Positions 33,651 to 45,351 of a stretch of DNA of 64,000 bases are shown piece after piece. The position numbers were made by a program, and so were the translations under genes. Under the pieces are notes generated by a model, which was not told the DNA's origin, ran no database searches, and saw nothing but the letters and a program-made list of their open reading frames with translations. The stretch is from positions 177,437 to 241,436 of the forward strand of contig CACRXP010000404.1 of assembly GCA_902702965.1 (NCBI GenBank). The letters are read 5' to 3'. This DNA comes from Spirometra erinaceieuropaei. Lineage: Eukaryota; Platyhelminthes; Cestoda; Diphyllobothriidea; Diphyllobothriidae. Numbering within the stretch: position 1 is the first letter of the stretch; the number at the start of each line of letters is the position of its first letter.

Positions 33651-35003
33651 GGCAAGTCATTAGTCATTACTGGTTGTGGGTGAGCTCTGTGCTCCAGTAC
33701 AGCCACTGTTAGGTACCGCAGATCCTAGTGTCTGCAGTAGGGGGGGGGCGACGACCGAGGAGATCTCAGACCTTCCTGGCCTCCTGCAGTCGAATCGGCC
33801 AGAGTTGTCTCCCTCGAGGCCTTATGTGGAAAAATCATTGCTTCGTTATTATCATAGAGTTTAAAGCATGACCATGGAGAGGACCAAGTGAAGAACCCTG
33901 CTAATCACGGAATGACGGAGGCGTAATTTTAAAGTCTGATAAGCTTCAGCTTTCTCCTGTTTTCAGTCTACCTACTGATTTGGCAACCACGGAGAAATTT
34001 GAATATCAAGTCTGTTTTGCTCCCCTCCTTTTCTCTACCCAGGCCGAAAGTTGCCGAGCATTTCAAATTAGTGCTCGTCCTCATCACTTCGACTAGGTCT
34101 TTCTGACAGACAAACTAGTTCGCCTGAGTTCTTCTTCCAGTCTGAGAAATTGGACGGCAGACACATCGTAACAGATGTCTGTGCTTACGAGCACGATGCA
34201 GCGGGTCTTGTAGGCCGCCTGGACTGATTAGTAGTCATTGCCGGTGTCAGAGGTTAGCAGTCGTGCGTCAGCAGTTTAGTAGCGGCGTGCTCGCGTGGGA
34301 TCCCAGTTCGATTTTCGGCGTACATAGGGTTCATATCCTTTGATGCATTACGCGGAGATAAGGGTTGCTTTGCTCCAAAGACCTATACACAAAGGCGGGC
34401 CAGTCTCTGAGAACCTTCAGCCTCAGACTGAAATTTCATCTGTAACGCCTAATGTTTCTCTCTTTTTTATCCAATTAAACAATATTGTAGGAAAAAGGAA
34501 ATGTACGGTCAGGAATGCGCGATGTTGACGATGATGGTCAGAAAGTGGGACGTTACGATGGTCCTTTCTAGTTGCAGATAGAGTGTCCAGTGAGAGCCAA
34601 TCTTTTTCTACTCGTTTATAGAACGCTGCCGGTCTCCTTTCATCTACCGCGAGTTTGATGCCCTTCATTGACGTCAGGCAGAAGAATATTTAAAAGAGGT
34701 GCCATGGTTTAAAATTCCGGCACACTCTTTATCTGGGATGGCACAAAATGGTCCTTTCGAGCTCCAGCTTTGTCTGCATCACCGTTAATATTAGTAATAG
34801 CTTGCGTCACTATAACCCACTCAGTCATTAGCATAATCCGTATGAATCCCAAGGCAGTCTCATGAGATGCTGGCTTTGACACATATTATCACGCTGAGAG
34901 TCACGGGACAGTGGAGGGAGGGAACATGTAGACCTAAAGGAAGGCTTTTGAAATCAGCTACCCTGATGTGGATCCGCTCACAATGGCACCCACCGACATT
35001 GCC
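33651..35003. other. Unassigned sequence
   Basis: No recognised gene. A (G)9 run occurs near 33741. Confidence 0.4.
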
Positions 35004-35986
35004 TACAGTGAATGTGTTATCTCTTGAAATTTTAACGGAAATTCTAAAATGCGCTTTCGACTCAACCAGATTACTTAGGTAGGGTTGCAATAATAATTAC
35101 CGTGCAGGAAAGTCCCAGGATATTTCATTCATATCAGGATTCCGGCTTTTGAACGAGCTTCCCTCTGACAGCCTGCAAAAACTGTATTCTACTACTTAAG
35201 AAAGTATGACTTACTAAGAAGTATGAGTTTGCCGCATTGAGTTTCGGTGTCCTTAAAAATTCAATCATATTTTAGAGAAGACATGCACAGAAATAATCAT
35301 CCTTGCACGCATTTGGTCAAAAAGCACGTTTTTTCAAAGTTCATCACCTGAAAAGCGTGTCTTTCGGTTTTAAAGTTTCCAATTATGAAGTTTTTAAGAC
35401 AGCGAAATGTCCATTCACAAAACATCCCATTTCTGTATTAATCAATGCCGTTTATAAAGTATACTGTATGATTCAATGCACTCCACAATTTCATCAACCC
35501 CATATAATATTTTCCTAACAGCGTATTTAAATATATGGTTTCTTTGAATGGAAAATATATAGCTTATTGGTTGGAACTTCTGAATGAATGTGTAACAGGT
35601 CGTCTTCGTAATTATTCCTCAAGCGAAAAGCTTTTTTAAAACCATATGCCATTCTTCCCCTATGTATAAAATTTAAATCAGATGCAAATGACTATGAACT
35701 GAGTAAAGTGACGGATATTTTGTGCATGTATTCTATAAAATATATTTGAATTAAATGGGGTATGGAAATTAATGAGAAAAATGCATTCTTCTACAACAGT
35801 CACTTTTTCACAGAGTGTGGGTCTTGCAAAGGATCGGAAATAAGTTAGCCTTCCGGTTTAAATGAGATAACTTGGGACTCTTCAGTACGGATACTGATCT
35901 TACAGCCCTGCTCATGTTATCATTTTGAATCGAAAACACATATCAGCATTTCGGTTAACATTTCATGGGATAGTGCATCTACTGTA
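35004..35986. mobile_element. Foldback element FB5, complete, diverged
   Basis: Begins TACAGTGAATGTG and ends GTGCATCTACTGTA. Both arms are recognisable (AAATTCTAAAATGCG..TTACTTAGGTAGGGTTG on the left; AACATTTCATGGGATAG on the right) but more diverged than in FB2 and FB3. Confidence 0.75.
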
Positions 35987-37465
35987 CAAACTTCCGAACC
36001 GCATATGGTGGTTTCTGGGGTGCACCACGTGAAAGTCGGCGCCGTCTGATCTCGCCAGGCGGGGATAATATATGCCATATAATCTGGTCTTACGCATTTC
36101 ATTAGTGCGGTGGATCAATTGACTGGTGGAAACGCGTACTATTCTTAGCAGTGATTAAATAAAATAAGTCGAGTTCCCAATGAATCTCTGCATTTTTCTC
36201 AGTTTCCTGCGGCATAGCCTAAGCTCCAGTTGACTATGAGACCAAAATGAGCGTCATTATTTTGATCAGGACTTGACAAACTGGCACAGGTCTCCGTAAT
36301 GACATTGTAACTAGACAATACTAGACAATATAGGTAGTCAATCGATTTAAACAACCCGTAAATGCAATCAAGCTCTTGCTGATTACTGTTTTTGATGGAC
36401 AAACGTAACCAGACGTTTAGACGAATGCATTTCGTGCCTCAGGGGTGAAAATTCTCCTTACGCTTCTTCGGGCTTAATAAGGATTTAAATGCATACTAAC
36501 AATCTTCATTGCCTACGCGATTCTTTCAAGCTACACATAATCAACAACAATGAAGCCGGTGGATGTCAACGACCAGAGATGACCATGATTTTCCATCCGC
36601 GCAGTACTGGGCAGTGATCACGAATGTGCCTGTCTACAAAACCTTCTTGTCATTTCTGGCTGGCTAAACTTAAGTTACTATGTGCAGGAGTGTAGGGCTG
36701 TTTCCCCAAATTATGGCCCTTATTTAATGCAAAGCAATACGTCTCTGGCGCGGCATATAAGCACAGGTTAACGGTCTTACTATCTACCCTTTCCAGGGCA
36801 CTGTGCAGTCATTTGAAGCGCAGAGTACTATGGAGCATAGAGTACCCTTATCAACTGCATGCATTATAATACGGAGGTAAAAAAAACACTTCTAGATTTT
36901 TTGATGTGCCTCTCAGAACGGGCAGTTCCTTCCTTCCCCCAGTAGCGGGACCGTTATCGGGGTAATTCTCATTTCATCGTTATGTCTGTCTCAAGCAACA
37001 AGCCAGCTGCTCTCCCGATTACTAGGCTTTACTGTTGCACGTCCGTTTTCATTAATGGCGCCTTCTTACCACTTATGAGCCGTCGTCACGAAAGCTGCTT
37101 TCTCAGAGAGGTATTAATGCTCCTCAGTTAAATGTACTAAGTGAGCTGGTGTCTCGCCCGTCGGTATGAGAAAATTATTCACGAGAGCATCCATTTTCAC
37201 GGAGGCTGACGTCTAGGGAGGATGCTAGCGTTTTAAAACTCTTTCCGAAAAAGCACTATGGAGTCCTTGTCACGTCTACCAGACTCCCTGCTCTACTTCA
37301 AGGCTGGCTGAAGCCTTAAATGCACATTCGCTAAACTTAACGTGCCATTTTACGGAACATATATTTTTTATAAAGGGGCCTACTTAAATATCTCAGAAGA
37401 CTGATCTTAGCTTTAAAATAAGCGTTTAAGAATACGGTATTGGTCGGCTCGTATTTTGTAGTCGT
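35987..37465. other. Unassigned sequence
   Basis: No recognised features. Possibly intron downstream of the CYHR1-like exon. Confidence 0.4.
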
Positions 37466-37469
37466 ACTT

Positions 37470-37600
37470 GCAGCCTAACTCCTGACGCCTAATTCCAAAC
37501 CCCGGTCCCTAATCGTAAACCCTAATCCCTAACCTCTGACCCCAACCACTACTTTTAACCCTTAACTCTAACATGTAACCCTAACTCCTAACAGACAGGG
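37470..37600. repeat. Degenerate telomere-like (CCCTAA) tract
   Basis: Repeats of CCTAACTCC, CCTAATCCC, CCTAACCTC and ACCCTAACTCC. Interstitial and degenerate; about 175 bp beyond the CYHR1-like exon donor. Confidence 0.7.
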
Positions 37601-37768
37601 CTACGAAATAGGATCTTACAAGGACATTTTTCCTTCACTGTCTTCTTTGAAAATTTCACTTTAAATACTCCTAGACAACACTGACAGTTGTTACATCAAA
37701 TAAATTGAAGAAAATCCCCTTCCTTACAAGTGAAACTAGTTTAAATGGGCTTCAGCCAAAAGATTTCC

Positions 37769-37777
37769 ACTAACCTG
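37769..37777 (-). promoter_or_regulatory. Splice donor CAG|GTTAGT
   Basis: On the minus strand GGGTACAG|GTTAGTGG follows the codons for Trp-Val-Gln. The frame stays open for 12 more codons to a stop, which is probably intronic read-through. The cut leaves phase 0. Confidence 0.6.
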
Positions 37778-38761
37778 TACCCAAATGGATGATTTACTAC
37801 CCGTTGGTAGGCAGAGAACCGGACTGGTGTACGTATAAGATTCCGCAACAGAGGAGTTTTCAGTAGCCCCGTTGCGTCCTGTCCGTCGTAAACGGCTCAT
37901 CACGACTGGCAGGTGAATCATTCGCAATCCAGTCAGGCCTCTGACGCCAAAGTGTACATGCTGTCGATTTCGCAGAAGCCTCAGCAAACCCCTCCATGGC
38001 TGAAGCCTGGCGGCGGTACGCTCACTGACCGATTGCATCCGCCTCGCCGCCAGTCGCATCCACGGTTTATCCTCACCATTCAACAGACGGCAGGACTTCA
38101 GGTGCACGGACAGATTAACGGCGCCACCCCTCCACCTGCAACCCAACCAACCGTAGGGACAGGCAACTGTTCGATTTTCGCACAAAAAGCCCCGATGTCT
38201 ATCGATTGCCCTGCGGGGGAACTGAAGGCCGCAGAATTTGCATGCGGTAGGTAGTTCAGCGGCCAAGCGTTCGGCCAACAGGCATCGCTGCAAGCCAGGC
38301 GGGGTTCCGTTTGGGTTTCCGGCGTCGGCACCAGTGAGTGAGTCGTTGCCCCAACCGGACAGGGAGACCCGACAGACGGGACAACTGCAAGCCCGGCCGG
38401 CGGTGAAGGCGGACTGCTCCAGTTGGGCCGAACAGGCCAGGCAGATGAGGTGACCATTGGCGCATTGGTTGGCCTGGTGAGAGATCTCAAGACAGACACT
38501 GCAGGTCAGGAGTTGACAGAGCGCGGCAAAGGCCTCAACGGACTCGCTGGGCAGGTGATTTGACGGCCCTTCCATGCGGCATCTTTTCGGCTTCAGAGAG
38601 GTGGGCGATGTGACTGGGAGGGTGTCGAGGTGGCAGTTGAGACTGCTGCTGCTGCTGGGTGGGTCCTCGTGGGTGCAATTACTTGCGTTTGAATTTGTCC
38701 TAGGTGGATCTGACAGGCCAAATTTCCTCTTAAGGAAATTCCATACACTGTGATAACTCAT
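37775..38761 (-). CDS. CYHR1: CYHR1/ZTRAF1-like RING and TRAF-type zinc-finger protein, first exon
   Basis: The frame opens at ATG (38761) and encodes 329 residues to the donor. A Ser-rich leader (~1-80) is followed by a RING-like finger: TCSVCLEIS, CANGHLICLAC and CSCPVC (Cys87, Cys90, Cys100, His104, Cys107, Cys110, Cys127, Cys130). A TRAF-type finger pair follows: ACKFCGLQFPRRAIDRH, Cys194, ACPYGWLGCRW and LSVHLKSC (Cys174, Cys177, His189, Cys194, Cys201, Cys208, His220, Cys224). This order and spacing is that of CYHR1 (ZTRAF1), where a C-terminal beta domain comes next. Its start may be visible as SSIWVQ at the exon end. The family is poorly characterised, and a ubiquitin-ligase-like role is only assumed from the RING. 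Later exons must lie at lower coordinates. Confidence 0.85.
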
Positions 38762-39135
38762 TTGCAGCGGCTTTCAGGCGCGTTATGACCACATTTTTGG
38801 TGTGTCGTCCCAGCTTCTGATCGATGAGTGTGCGTCCTCTTTTTAAAATTTATCACGTGTGCATAGCGTGCAACGGTCGGTCAAGCGGTGTGTTTTATCA
38901 ACCAGTCGCTAGTTTATTAACTTAAAACTGGCAATGTAACTAGAGCAAGGCTGTCTGACGACAGTGGTTGTGCTGATAGAGCATGGCAAATGAACTATCG
39001 CTGAGTGGAAATTCAACGCTGAGTGTATGTACGCAAAAACAGCCGTTCCCTGTACGGGGATCAAGCTTGACTTTGTGGGCATTTGGGAAAAACATTTGTT
39101 GTCATTCCTCACACTTACAATGAATTCTACTTAAA
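38762..39135 (-). other. 5' flank of the CYHR1-like exon
   Basis: Probably 5' UTR and promoter of the minus-strand gene. No TATA box or initiator could be assigned with confidence. Confidence 0.35.
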
Positions 39136-39139
39136 AGTA

Positions 39140-40690
39140 AAGTTAGCAAACACGTGCTTTTGGCAATTCTTCGTCAGGCCAATGCCGTTACATGAAGGAA
39201 TGAAAATGTACAAAATCCACAGTATTTATAGGTGTCTCAAGGGCTATTAAGTAATTATCACTCATCTTCCCCACGCCGCCCGCATGACAGGGTCAGCGGG
39301 TTTTGGTCCTCAGAGCTAGGGGAGGGAGGTGAGAGAATCGTTTAGTGATTTTCTTTGATTGAGTACACAGAGTACCCATCACTGTAATTAGGGATTTGAG
39401 GCGGCATGTCGTCATCACTTGGGGTTGGCGTTGGCCACGGCAAAGAGAGCGCTTGTGTCAGGGTTTTCTGTCAGCATATCACCGGATTCGCTAGCCGTAT
39501 AGCCACTGCCTCGGCCGTTGCTAATATCCGTTGGTGTAGGCCTTTAGAGAAACATGTTGTTATCCGGTAGACAATCTGAAATGCTTCCTTGGCATCGACA
39601 CGGTGATTCGTGTCGATTAAATGTGCCAGAATAGAACTCGAAATTAACGGGTCTCACTTCTGTCTAGCCAGACGGGCATATTTCCACGCACTCTCTTTAC
39701 TAGGCGTCTCGTTGTATGGCTGATGTATCTCGCTCCACAGGAGAAAGTGAATGAGTAGATGCACATTGATGTGGCCTCCAAAAGTAGTCTGTCTTTACCT
39801 CTCTAACGTAGGTAGGGAGAGTTTATGATGCATACGCGTAAATTCGCCTCGGGGAACGCCCTCGTGACAGCTGTAGTTAAGCGTTGTCTGACTAGTTAGC
39901 TCTCTGCGTCTCCTGCAAAAGGCAGTCTTGTGAATACATATTTCTTTTCTGTAGTCGAAGCAGTGTGCTTTGTGGCGCGTTCCCAATATGTCGGAGGATA
40001 AATCTATCTGGGTATCCGTTCTCCCGAAGTGTGTTCCGCAGCTGCTGGAGCTCTTCTTCAATAGCTTCCGATGGGCAAATGCGCCTCACTCTAACTGCCA
40101 GGCTCTGGACTACATTTTGTTCGAGATTTAGGGGAAAAAAACTATGAAAATTGATGCATTATCCCGTCCAGGTTTTCTTTCGGAAACCCTGCGCTGGATA
40201 GGCCCATCCTCTTGCCTGTGCAGAAGGACATCGAGAAAATCAATTTCGTTATCTGCCTCGGCCTCTGCGGTGAACTTTAGCGAGGGGTGCGCACTGCTGA
40301 AATTTTGGACAAGCTCCTCGGTATCGGTGTACCATCCGCCAGACAGAAGATATCGTCCACGTACCGACCGTAGAAGACGAGGCCATTAACGTTGTCATGC
40401 AATCTTGTTTTCTCGACTTTGCTTATAAAAACAATTGTAAGGAACGGTCCAAGCGGTGAGCTCATTACCACACCATCTACCTGCCTGTATAGTTGACCAT
40501 TGCACAGAAATTGGACATTTTGTGTGCAAGGCGTCAGTCGTCCTTTTAGCGTATTCACGGGCATGTCCTTTTGGATGGCGTAAAATATGCGTATGTACTC
40601 GCACAGCATAGGAATGTCGGAAAACAGTGCATTCATCTGGTAACTAATCTGCTTAATACGCAAACTAAAAATGAAAACATTGGAAGAAGC
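39140..40690 (-). pseudogene. PLE family A: RT and GIY-YIG, 5'-truncated and frameshifted
   Basis: From 40663 down, one frame encodes the PLE reverse transcriptase: FYAIQKDMPVNTLKGRL, LYRQVDGVVMSSPLGPFL (RT motif 4) and GRYVDDIFCLADGT, with the catalytic YVDD intact at about 40352-40363. After ~40280 the reading passes through frameshifts. One frame gives YSFTFSCGARYISHTTRRL (GIY-YIG core, ~39700-39760) and then SSSILAHLIDTNHRVDAKEAF. The 3' end holds a hammerhead-like remnant. The 5' part of the RT is missing. It is the same family as the 51235 and 52770 copies, and all three lie on the minus strand. Confidence 0.85.
39144..39181 (-). ncRNA. Decayed hammerhead-like motif (PLE-A)
   Basis: On the minus strand, GGC-CUGACGA (one core change from CUGAUGA), a short spacer, then AAAAGCACGUGUUUGC. 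The GAAA box has lost its G. It aligns with the better copy at 52777-52812. Confidence 0.5.
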
Positions 40691-41480
40691 TTATCCATCC
40701 TAACATACGTGCTTTGCATTTCCCAGTCCTTTTGACCTGTTCACTTGCACGCATTCACTCGACAACAGACTTAAAGTTGCCAAGAAGATAAACGTGCGAT
40801 CACGGGGACAATACATGCACTAGTCTCGTACATGAAGCTACCATTCGAGACTGAGAATGGTACATGGTCAGGTTTTGTAGCCAATCAAAGGGGGAGGTTA
40901 AGGGTGAAGGAAGAGCGGGTTGCGTTCGCGATAATTCCAGGTCCAAGCCGTGCCACAGCTCCGTTAACGTGTGCATCAATGGCTGGGAATTGGGTCGCGC
41001 CTCTTGGCTGCGGGACCGAAACGCGTGGTAGCTTCGGGCTACATTAACGCGTCGGTTGGTGAAGTTCCTGTCGTGCACATAAAGTCGAATTCATGGCCTT
41101 TCCCCTGGGTTAGTAGCGACCTGAAACAGTAGATTGCATTTCCGGACTGCCAGACCTAAGCAGCCGTGCGACCAGGCTTGTCTAATGTCAAGGGATGTCA
41201 CGGCAGGAAACCTAATAAACTTCCCTAGATTGTTTTGCTACATCTGGTCGTCCCTTCATATTCATGATTTTGATACGCATGGTAGCTGTCGGACAAGGGG
41301 CGATCACGCGGGCAAGAGGCGCGGCCTAATTCCCAATCATGTTCACATGTCGTAACGAAGCCGTGATACGGTGTTGACCCACCCATATAGCGAACACAAA
41401 CCCCTGCCCATTCCCTCCACGCTTATCGCCCCCACCCCGTCCTCTTAGACTGGACTGACTACAAAACCTGCTCATTTGAT
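40691..41480. other. Probable PLE family C non-coding region
   Basis: No readable protein. It ends in the hammerhead-like motif at 41494 and therefore may be PLE 3' UTR. A decayed inverted match to that motif (CTAGTCTCGTACATG) lies near 40818. Confidence 0.35.
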
Positions 41481-41493
41481 GTTGCATTCCCAC

Positions 41494-41540
41494 AGACTCT
41501 GATGATGGTCTCTTGTACGAGACCGAAAGCTCGGACTAAT
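41494..41540 (+). ncRNA. Hammerhead ribozyme-like motif (PLE family C)
   Basis: CUGAUGA at 41499-41505 is followed by one U and a perfect 6-bp stem II, GGUCUC/GAGACC, then GAAA (41525-41528). A self-complementary AGCU forms the minimal stem III, ending in the cleavage triplet CUC (cut after 41532). Stem I pairs AGACU with GGACU at four of five positions. All core bases needed for a type I hammerhead are present. This is the cleanest stem II in the window. Confidence 0.7.
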
Positions 41541-41629
41541 GCATGGATTGTCACAGTGATCGGGCGTTCATCTTCTTTGCAACAGGAGGCTTAGACTCGC
41601 GTATCCGCTTTTATTCGTGACATCTCCCG

Positions 41630-42300
41630 CCTCTGGTCTCCTGGGCTCCGTCGTGACACCTGGTCCAGCTTAGGTGTAGAAGGAAGGAGTGCGGTTGATG
41701 TTGTGCAAGCCTACTACCGCTCTAAACTAATTCCTACAAATAATGATGACTGCTCTCACCTTGCCGTGGAACACACGGTTGATATCGTGGACAACGACGG
41801 TCGAGCTATCATGTGTGTATGCATGTGTGTGTGCCCCCTAACGAGTCACGGGGTAGATGCATTAGACCAATACAGGAGCACGTACTGAAATGCGTACCAC
41901 AACAAATACCAACATTTCAGGTGCGGTAGCAGACCCAGTTGACGGCGTACGTCGTGCATATTGGGTCCCCTGTCGCACCCCTCACTTTTGTTGTTGGTTA
42001 AAATCCTGGTTTTTAGCAGTGGGTCAGAGGAAGTGGTGGCGCGCCCAGATGGGGGTTCGAACGCGCCATCCACCTGCGCCCTCCTGCGCCTCAGGTCTTC
42101 TTGACTCTGTCTCGACACCAGGTGTAGGTGGGGGATGGTGAGGAGTGTCGTATATGCTGCGCACGTCTACTATCATTATAAACCGATCCACGCGCAAGTC
42201 ACGATGTCTGCTGCATTTTACGGCGAACATCGCCCAAATCGACGGTCGAACTGTCATGCGGTCAGTTGGCAGCCTTTCAGACCACAACCCTTGGACCACC
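41630..42300 (+). repeat. R460 repeat, tandem dimer
   Basis: Two monomers head to tail. CTCCGTCGTGACACCTGGTCC-type sequence near 41645 recurs near 42105 (CTGTCTCGACACCAGG), and ATCGTGGACAACGACGGTCG near 41783 recurs in diverged form near 42228. The unit is about 460 bp. A box-B-like GGGTTCGAACG lies at about 42053, so a Pol III-derived origin is possible. A TG-rich tract lies at 41811-41836. Confidence 0.75.
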
Positions 42301-43280
42301 ATGATAGTTTAAAAGCGTGTGAGAATGTTCATAGGCAGGAATGCGCTGAAGTACGTGTGGAGGTAGGCCGCCAGAGTCCATCCCACTGTCTTTTTAATCA
42401 CCCAGACACCAATCCGCTGTTTGACCCGGTCAACCATTTTATGCCGGGTTCGAGAGTAGGTGACTAGCTGAGATAGACGGCCAGTCTGCGTCTACCACAC
42501 ACAAGCCAGTCCCCTATACAGAACACCACATCTTGACACAATGATGGTTGGCGGATCGAGCGTCACATAAAGGCCGCAGTAAGAAGGAACCGTTGAGCCT
42601 GTCTTACATTCCGTCAGTCAGTTCACCGACCAAGTTGCGCACCGTTTTCGCCCGTCTGCTCTTCGGTGCTCGATCTTTGACCATCGCAGGCGGTCGCATA
42701 GGCATCCGTTATTAGGATTGAACAGAACGGTTGTGGCGGTCAAGCCTGTGAGATCAACTTAAACCACGAACAATAAGTTCGTTTCGCCTAATGTCAGCAG
42801 TCAGGGAGTTGTGAGGAATAGTTTATTCTATCCACGGGGCAGGTTGCCGTAAGTGGGCTGTTTGCTTGCAACAGAGATAAGCGTCCGTTCACGGAGAGCG
42901 TCAGTTGCGGTGTGCAGTTTACGCGGGGGGTGAATGTCTGTGTCAGTAGGTGGGGGTGACTAGCTGAGTGCTGGTCATGAGATTGGACGGATTAGGGGGA
43001 CGCATAATCACAGGGGCTCACACGGGTATCAAGCGAGGTCGACCGACGTGCGTGGGGGGATAATAGTTGGTGCGGGAAACCGGGAGTCACTGCAACTGGA
43101 CAGGAGGGGCCCCAGTTCTAGCCGGCGGCGGGGGTGGTCGTGTGTCAGCGGCCTGGCAACGATTGTCGCGGTCATCGACCGACAAAACGGAGCCGGAGAA
43201 AAGGGGGGCTGGAGCGGGTGCTACACGGTGGACCGCTTATTCGGTGGCAGAGCGCTGGACTTACGCTCAAACCCAATTTG
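42301..43280. other. Unassigned sequence
   Basis: GC-rich, G-run-containing DNA (42920-43220) with no recognised family. Confidence 0.4.
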
Positions 43281-43284
43281 TTCA

Positions 43285-43370
43285 AATCTGGGGTTGGATA
43301 TGGCACGTTGATGACAGCGAATAAGCCAGGAATGGCCACGCCGACCTCACTGGTCTTACTATTTCCTCTT
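43285..43370 (+). repeat. SINE S1 body remnant
   Basis: GATGACAGCGAATAAGCC and GGAATGGCCACGCCGACCTC match the S1 body at 46750-46785. The rest of the element is not recognisable. Confidence 0.45.
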
Positions 43371-43853
43371 CTCTACTCATAAAAAATAGTTCATCTGGTT
43401 GCGATGGGCAGAGGTGGTTGAGAAGAATTACCAGCCGAATGCCGCAATGATGCATTGCATGGATGGGCGAAAAACCGCATAAGGATTTTTGGCTGAGATG
43501 GTGAGCAATTAGGTGGATAGGAGGGATATGCGGCGGCATTCCTGATTGCAGGAGGGAGATGGGTATTTCTGCTTTCCCTTGGAGGAGGGGAGCGCATCTC
43601 ACGCAGGCAGTCGCATGGCGAGTAGCAATCAATAAATGAAAAGTGTTTACCTATAAGACAAGCAGAGTGGAATAGTAATTTCCGGCTTGCTTGAATTCAG
43701 CAATATCTCATATCCGAATTGCGAGCCCAGGCTTTCAGACCGAGTCACCTGATCAGCAAGCAATGCATTAACCACAGCGGTAACATGCTCGCGCGTTATG
43801 TTGGCTGATGGCGAGCGTATTCAGGCACATGTCATTGGCGTGCACCGATGTAT
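43371..43853. other. Unassigned sequence
   Basis: A diverged tRNA-like stretch (GCGAGCCCAGGC..GCATTAACCAC, 43720-43780) may be another SINE head in minus orientation. Otherwise nothing was recognised. Confidence 0.35.
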
Positions 43854-44851
43854 TACAGTACGTGACCTATATCATGAAATGTTGGCTGAAATTCTCAAAT
43901 GCGTTTTCGATTAGGAAGGATTACTTGGTCGCGGTTGTGATACTGATTATCATAAGGCACACTTTTATAACAGTTTGGACTTAACAGGATGTCGGCTTTA
44001 AAATTCACTTCTTTTCAATCTCCTAAAGAAAGTGTGCTCGGTAAAAAATGACTACTTATGAAGCATGCATGTTTCTCATTGATTTTCGATGGTTTTGAAA
44101 ATTCGAATATATCTTATAGAAACCACTAACAAAAATAAGCTTTCTTTTAGTCAATCAATAGAGAATCACGTCTTATTCATATTTTATACTTAAAGAATGA
44201 GTATAATTAGGTTTTAAAAAAGTTTTCTAATTGGCGAAAAATGTGGAGTCTGATCATTCGTTGCACTAGCGCTTAGTGATTACACTCAACTAGGTGCATG
44301 CGTTCCGCGTAAAGAAAATCCCATACTTTTCTATGTCATTAAAGAGATATCATACAGTGTCCATAAAATTTTGCAATGGATGCGGACCATGTTGCACATT
44401 TCATGAGGAGAAGTGGTAAACGGCCAGGTACGATGCTACGTGAATGGACATATCGCGGTCTTAAAAAGTCTCATAATTAGAAATGTTTTAAAACCTAATT
44501 ATACCCCTTCCTTAAGTATAAAATATGAAGAAGACGTGATTCTCTATTGATTGACTAAAAGAAAGCACATTTTTGTTTAAGGTTTCTATAAGATATATTC
44601 GAATTTTCAAAACCATCGAAAATCAATGGGAAAAATGCATGCTACTTAAGTAGTCGTTTTTTATCGAGCACGCTTTCTACAGGAGATTGAAAAGAAGTGC
44701 ATTTAAAACCCGCCATCCTGCCGAGTCCAAAATCTTATAAGAGTATGCTTTAAGATAATCAGTATCACAACCGCGACCAAGTAATCCTTCCTAATCGAAA
44801 ACGCATTTCAGAATTTCAGCCAACATTTCATGAGATAGGTCACGCACTGTA
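43854..44851. mobile_element. Foldback element FB6, complete
   Basis: Begins TACAGTACGTGACC and ends GGTCACGCACTGTA. The arms match over about 480 bp, including GCGTTTTCGATTAGGAAGG near the left end and CCTTCCTAATCGAAAACGC near the right. Well preserved, with TA at both flanks. Confidence 0.85.
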
Positions 44852-45351
44852 TGTTCACGGCGGGCAAACTTGTCTTTTCATTTTGCATTGAAGCGGAGGA
44901 TCTACAGCATATGGTGGCCGTCGCATAACGAGTAACACATAATGGCCTAGTTTTACTGAAGAGATGTGGACGCGTGTGGATTGCTGAAATTAAATACAGG
45001 GTAAACTGTAAACACTGTACCTTTTCTTTGGAAAAGAATGCAACATTTCAAAACCTGTTTTATGATAACCGCTATCAAAGGCTTTTAACGTACAGAGAAT
45101 GGCCAGTCTCAAGCATATTAGCCGAAATTCTGAAATACCTTTTTGAGTTGGGAGGATTACATAGGTGAGGATGTAATACTAATTAGCACATGCCACAGTC
45201 CAATAATATTTCGGACTTGCCAGGTTGTTGGCTTTTGAATGCATATCTTGTCGACCTAAGTTAAAGGCCTCTTTAGATGAAAACGACTAACTAATTAGTA
45301 CGCCTTTTTCACACTGATTTTCAGAGGCCTTAGAAATTCAACTATATTTTA

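Noticed and set aside
40795..40850. Reverse match to the family C hammerhead (CTAGTCTCGTACATG)
   Set aside because: Core bases are lost and the match is short; noted only as a possible decayed copy.
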